Shown in pieces: positions 62,190 to 64,000 of a stretch of DNA of 64,000 nt. Numbering within the stretch: the first letter of the stretch is position 1; each line of letters begins with the position of its first letter. A model generated the notes under the pieces. The model was given only the letters and a program-made list of their open reading frames with translations, was not told where the DNA came from and did not search any database. The stretch comes from Peribacillus simplex. Its GTDB lineage: Bacteria; Bacillota; Bacilli; Bacillales; DSM-1321. The translations under genes were made by a program, and so were the position numbers. The stretch is from the NCBI RefSeq assembly GCF_030123325.1, contig NZ_CP126106.1, positions 3,810,001-3,874,000 of the forward strand. The letters are read 5' to 3'.

Positions 62190-62383
62190 CGGTCAAAAGG
62201 GATCCGCGCTCCCAATTAAAGGGATTTCCAAGCACCAGGTATATCCTGAAATAGGAAATGTCTCATATTGAAAAAAGTTTATGCGTCCTATTTCCTTGTC
62301 AAGCGGTATGTACATTGATACAATATTTCAGAGAAACAAATTAAAAATCAAAACTGATTTTTTCCTAAAGGAGAGAATTCCAC

Positions 62384-63505
62384 TTGAGTGAAATCATACA
62401 TCGCACCAAGACGCGGCCAATTAAAGTCGGAAACTTAACGATTGGCGGCAATAATGAAGTTATCGTACAAAGCATGACAACGACAAAAACACATGATGTT
62501 GAAGCAACTGTTGCAGAAATCCTTCGTCTTGAAGAAGCGGGATGTCAAATCGTACGTGTCGCCTGTCCGGATGAAAGGGCAGCTGATGCAATCTCTGAGA
62601 TAAAAAAACGGATAAACATCCCTCTTGTAGTCGATATCCATTTCGATTACAAACTTGCTCTAAAGGCCATTGAAGGCGGAGCGGATAAAATCAGGATAAA
62701 TCCTGGTAATATCGGACGCCGTGAAAAGGTTGAAGCAGTCGTGAAAGCTGCAAAGGCTAAAGGAATCCCAATCCGCATCGGGGTAAATGCCGGTTCCCTC
62801 GAGAAGAAAATCATCGAGAAATATGGCTTCCCGACAGCTGATGGAATGGTGGAAAGTGCTTTACACCATATCAAGATCCTGGAAGACCTCGATTTTCATG
62901 ACATTATCGTTTCCATGAAGGCTTCCGATGTCAATTTAGCCATCGAAGCATATGAAAAAGCTTCAAAAGCATTCGATTATCCTTTACATCTTGGGATCAC
63001 GGAATCAGGGACACTGTTCTCCGGGACCGTAAAAAGCGCTGCCGGCTTAGGTGCCATCCTAAGCCAAGGGATCGGGAGCACGATGCGTGTTTCCTTAAGT
63101 GCCGACCCAGTCGAAGAGGTGAAGGTGGCAAGGGAGCTTCTAAAAGTATTTGGCCTTGCTTCTAACATGGCCACTTTAATTTCCTGCCCTACTTGCGGTC
63201 GGATCGAGATTGATTTGATTTCCATCGCCAATGAAGTTGAAGAGTACATCCAGACGGTTAAAGCACCAATCAAGGTATCAGTGCTTGGTTGTGCGGTAAA
63301 CGGTCCTGGAGAAGCCCGTGAGGCTGATATCGGCATTGCCGGGGCCCGAGGTGAAGGTTTACTGTTTAGAAAAGGTCAAATCGTACGTAAAGTGCCTGAA
63401 GAGACGATGGTCGAGGAACTGAAAAAGGAAATTGACAAAATCGCTGAAGAGTACTATGAAAAACAAAGAGCCGAAGCTGCTGCTGCAGCTACACTAAATA
63501 AATAA
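62384..63505 (+). CDS. ispG: 4-hydroxy-3-methylbut-2-enyl diphosphate synthase
   Basis: The 373-residue enzyme of the MEP isoprenoid pathway has the TIM-barrel start IGGNNEVIVQSMTTTKTHD and the 4Fe-4S cysteines in ISCPTCGR and LGCAVNGPGEA. Start is TTG 62384 (MSEIIHRTKTRPIKVG) with AAAGGAG 10 bases upstream. The protein is followed by a terminator. Confidence 0.96.
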   Translation: MSEIIHRTKTRPIKVGNLTIGGNNEVIVQSMTTTKTHDVEATVAEILRLEEAGCQIVRVACPDERAADAISEIKKRINIPLVVDIHFDYKLALKAIEGGADKIRINPGNIGRREKVEAVVKAAKAKGIPIRIGVNAGSLEKKIIEKYGFPTADGMVESALHHIKILEDLDFHDIIVSMKASDVNLAIEAYEKASKAFDYPLHLGITESGTLFSGTVKSAAGLGAILSQGIGSTMRVSLSADPVEEVKVARELLKVFGLASNMATLISCPTCGRIEIDLISIANEVEEYIQTVKAPIKVSVLGCAVNGPGEAREADIGIAGARGEGLLFRKGQIVRKVPEETMVEELKKEIDKIAEEYYEKQRAEAAAAATLNK

Positions 63506-63508
63506 GAC

Positions 63509-63541
63509 AAAAAATCCCGAATTATCATTCGGGATTTTTTT
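63509..63541. terminator. Bidirectional terminator between ispG and yqfX
   Basis: AAAAATCCCGAAT and ATTCGGGATTTTTT form the stem, with a T run on each side. Confidence 0.9.
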
Positions 63542-63566
63542 GTTTTATTTGAAAAACCCTTTGATG

Positions 63567-63995
63567 CTAAAAGAACGGCAGGATGAATATGGCAACGATG
63601 ATGGAGACTGCACCTATGCCGATGGCCCAAGTACCCAGGTTCGATCCTCGGCTTCTGGCCACTATTCCTACAATGATCCCTGCAATCCCTAAAATGAAAG
63701 GCATCATGAATAACGATAAAATGGAGATGATCAATGATATGACACCAATCGCTTTTCCTCTTGATGCCACATCCCCCGAACCATTATCCTCTGCAGGCTC
63801 ATCATTTCTATATGACCTGATTTTCTGAGGTGGTGTAGAAATCTCGGCAGACGTTTCTTCCTGATACCGGTTATCCATATTGGTTATGGCCCCACGATTC
63901 TCATATCGTCTGTCATCTTCAGGTGCATCTTCATTATAATACCGCTCATGATGCTGATCATCCACAACGGATGGTTCATTGCTCTCTTTGGCCAA
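63567..63995 (-). CDS. yqfX: DUF4190-type membrane protein YqfX
   Basis: The protein of about 142 residues has a hydrophilic acidic N-terminal half and two membrane helices (about 84-110 and 121-141) with small-residue repeats. It is convergent with ispG as yqfX in B. subtilis. The TTG start at 63995 lies 5 bp from the window end, so the true start could be further upstream. Confidence 0.8.
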   Translation of the reverse strand: MAKESNEPSVVDDQHHERYYNEDAPEDDRRYENRGAITNMDNRYQEETSAEISTPPQKIRSYRNDEPAEDNGSGDVASRGKAIGVISLIISILSLFMMPFILGIAGIIVGIVARSRGSNLGTWAIGIGAVSIIVAIFILPFF

Positions 63996-64000
63996 TTGCA

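Noticed and set aside
1..64000. tRNA or rRNA genes, prophage or insertion-sequence genes
   Set aside because: I saw no tRNA-like cloverleaf, rRNA, transposase or phage structural gene anywhere in the window.

Overview
This window is ordinary core chromosome of an endospore-forming, low-GC Gram-positive bacterium of the family Bacillaceae. The evidence is a complete spoIIIA operon, a spore photoproduct lyase, a comG competence operon, an MgsR/Spx-type regulator, and gene order that follows the Bacillus subtilis folD-to-yqfX interval almost gene for gene. Differences from B. subtilis (a class II B12-dependent ribonucleotide reductase and splB inserted beside yqhO/lipM, a MidA-type methyltransferase, several unassigned genes, and dispersed repeats) suggest a Bacillus-simplex/Peribacillus-like lineage, but that placement is an inference.

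Layout. 1-4 kb (minus): 3' part of the minus run with folD (cut by the window edge), nusB, yqhY and the accBC pair of acetyl-CoA carboxylase. 4-9.2 kb: spoIIIAA-AH, the mother-cell half of the SpoIIIA-SpoIIQ channel. 9.2-10.1 kb: a gene-free, repeat-rich gap where B. subtilis has yqhV. 10.1-15.5 kb: efp, yqhT, aroQ, yqhR (minus), then yqhQ and yqhP (plus) and the patatin yqhO (minus). 15.6-21.5 kb: splB, a small unknown gene, nrdJ with an upstream NrdR box pair, lipM and the rhodanese-like yqhL. 21.7-26 kb: the glycine cleavage operon gcvT-gcvPA-gcvPB behind a tandem glycine riboswitch. 26.3-28.7 kb: yqhH-yqhG. 28.8-33.2 kb: comGA-GG plus yqzE, in which comGF carries an in-frame amber codon. 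33.3-37.5 kb: mgsR, a Cys-rich HTH regulator, yqgY, a MidA methyltransferase, yqgX, yqgW. 37.5-47.5 kb: lipoprotein YqgU, peptidase YqgT, LTA-synthase-type YqgS, glcK-yqgQ, an unknown membrane-anchored protein, rhomboid GluP, yqgO, yqgN, rpmG. 47.6-49.4 kb: an unknown gene and two small membrane proteins. 49.5-56.3 kb: the phosphate uptake operon pstS-C-A-B-phoU with a PhoP box array, and pbpA. 56.4-60.1 kb: MFS transporter YqgE, a striking 91-bp tandem repeat array, a 21-bp repeat array, sodA and yqgC. 60.3-64 kb: yqgB, a repeat-rich gap, a SinI-like mini-gene, a LysM protein, ispG and yqfX.

Most genes are housekeeping and nothing here looks like a prophage, insertion sequence or defence island. 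The best candidates for something undescribed are (i) the 57724-58570 array of nine 91-bp units built from alternating inverted 10-bp boxes, (ii) the adjoining 21-bp repeat array, (iii) MITE-like GC-rich elements shared by three intergenic gaps, and (iv) an orphan SinI-type peptide gene. Other points of interest are the amber codon in comGF, a probable ATT start for spoIIIAD and a YqhL rhodanese without its catalytic cysteine.
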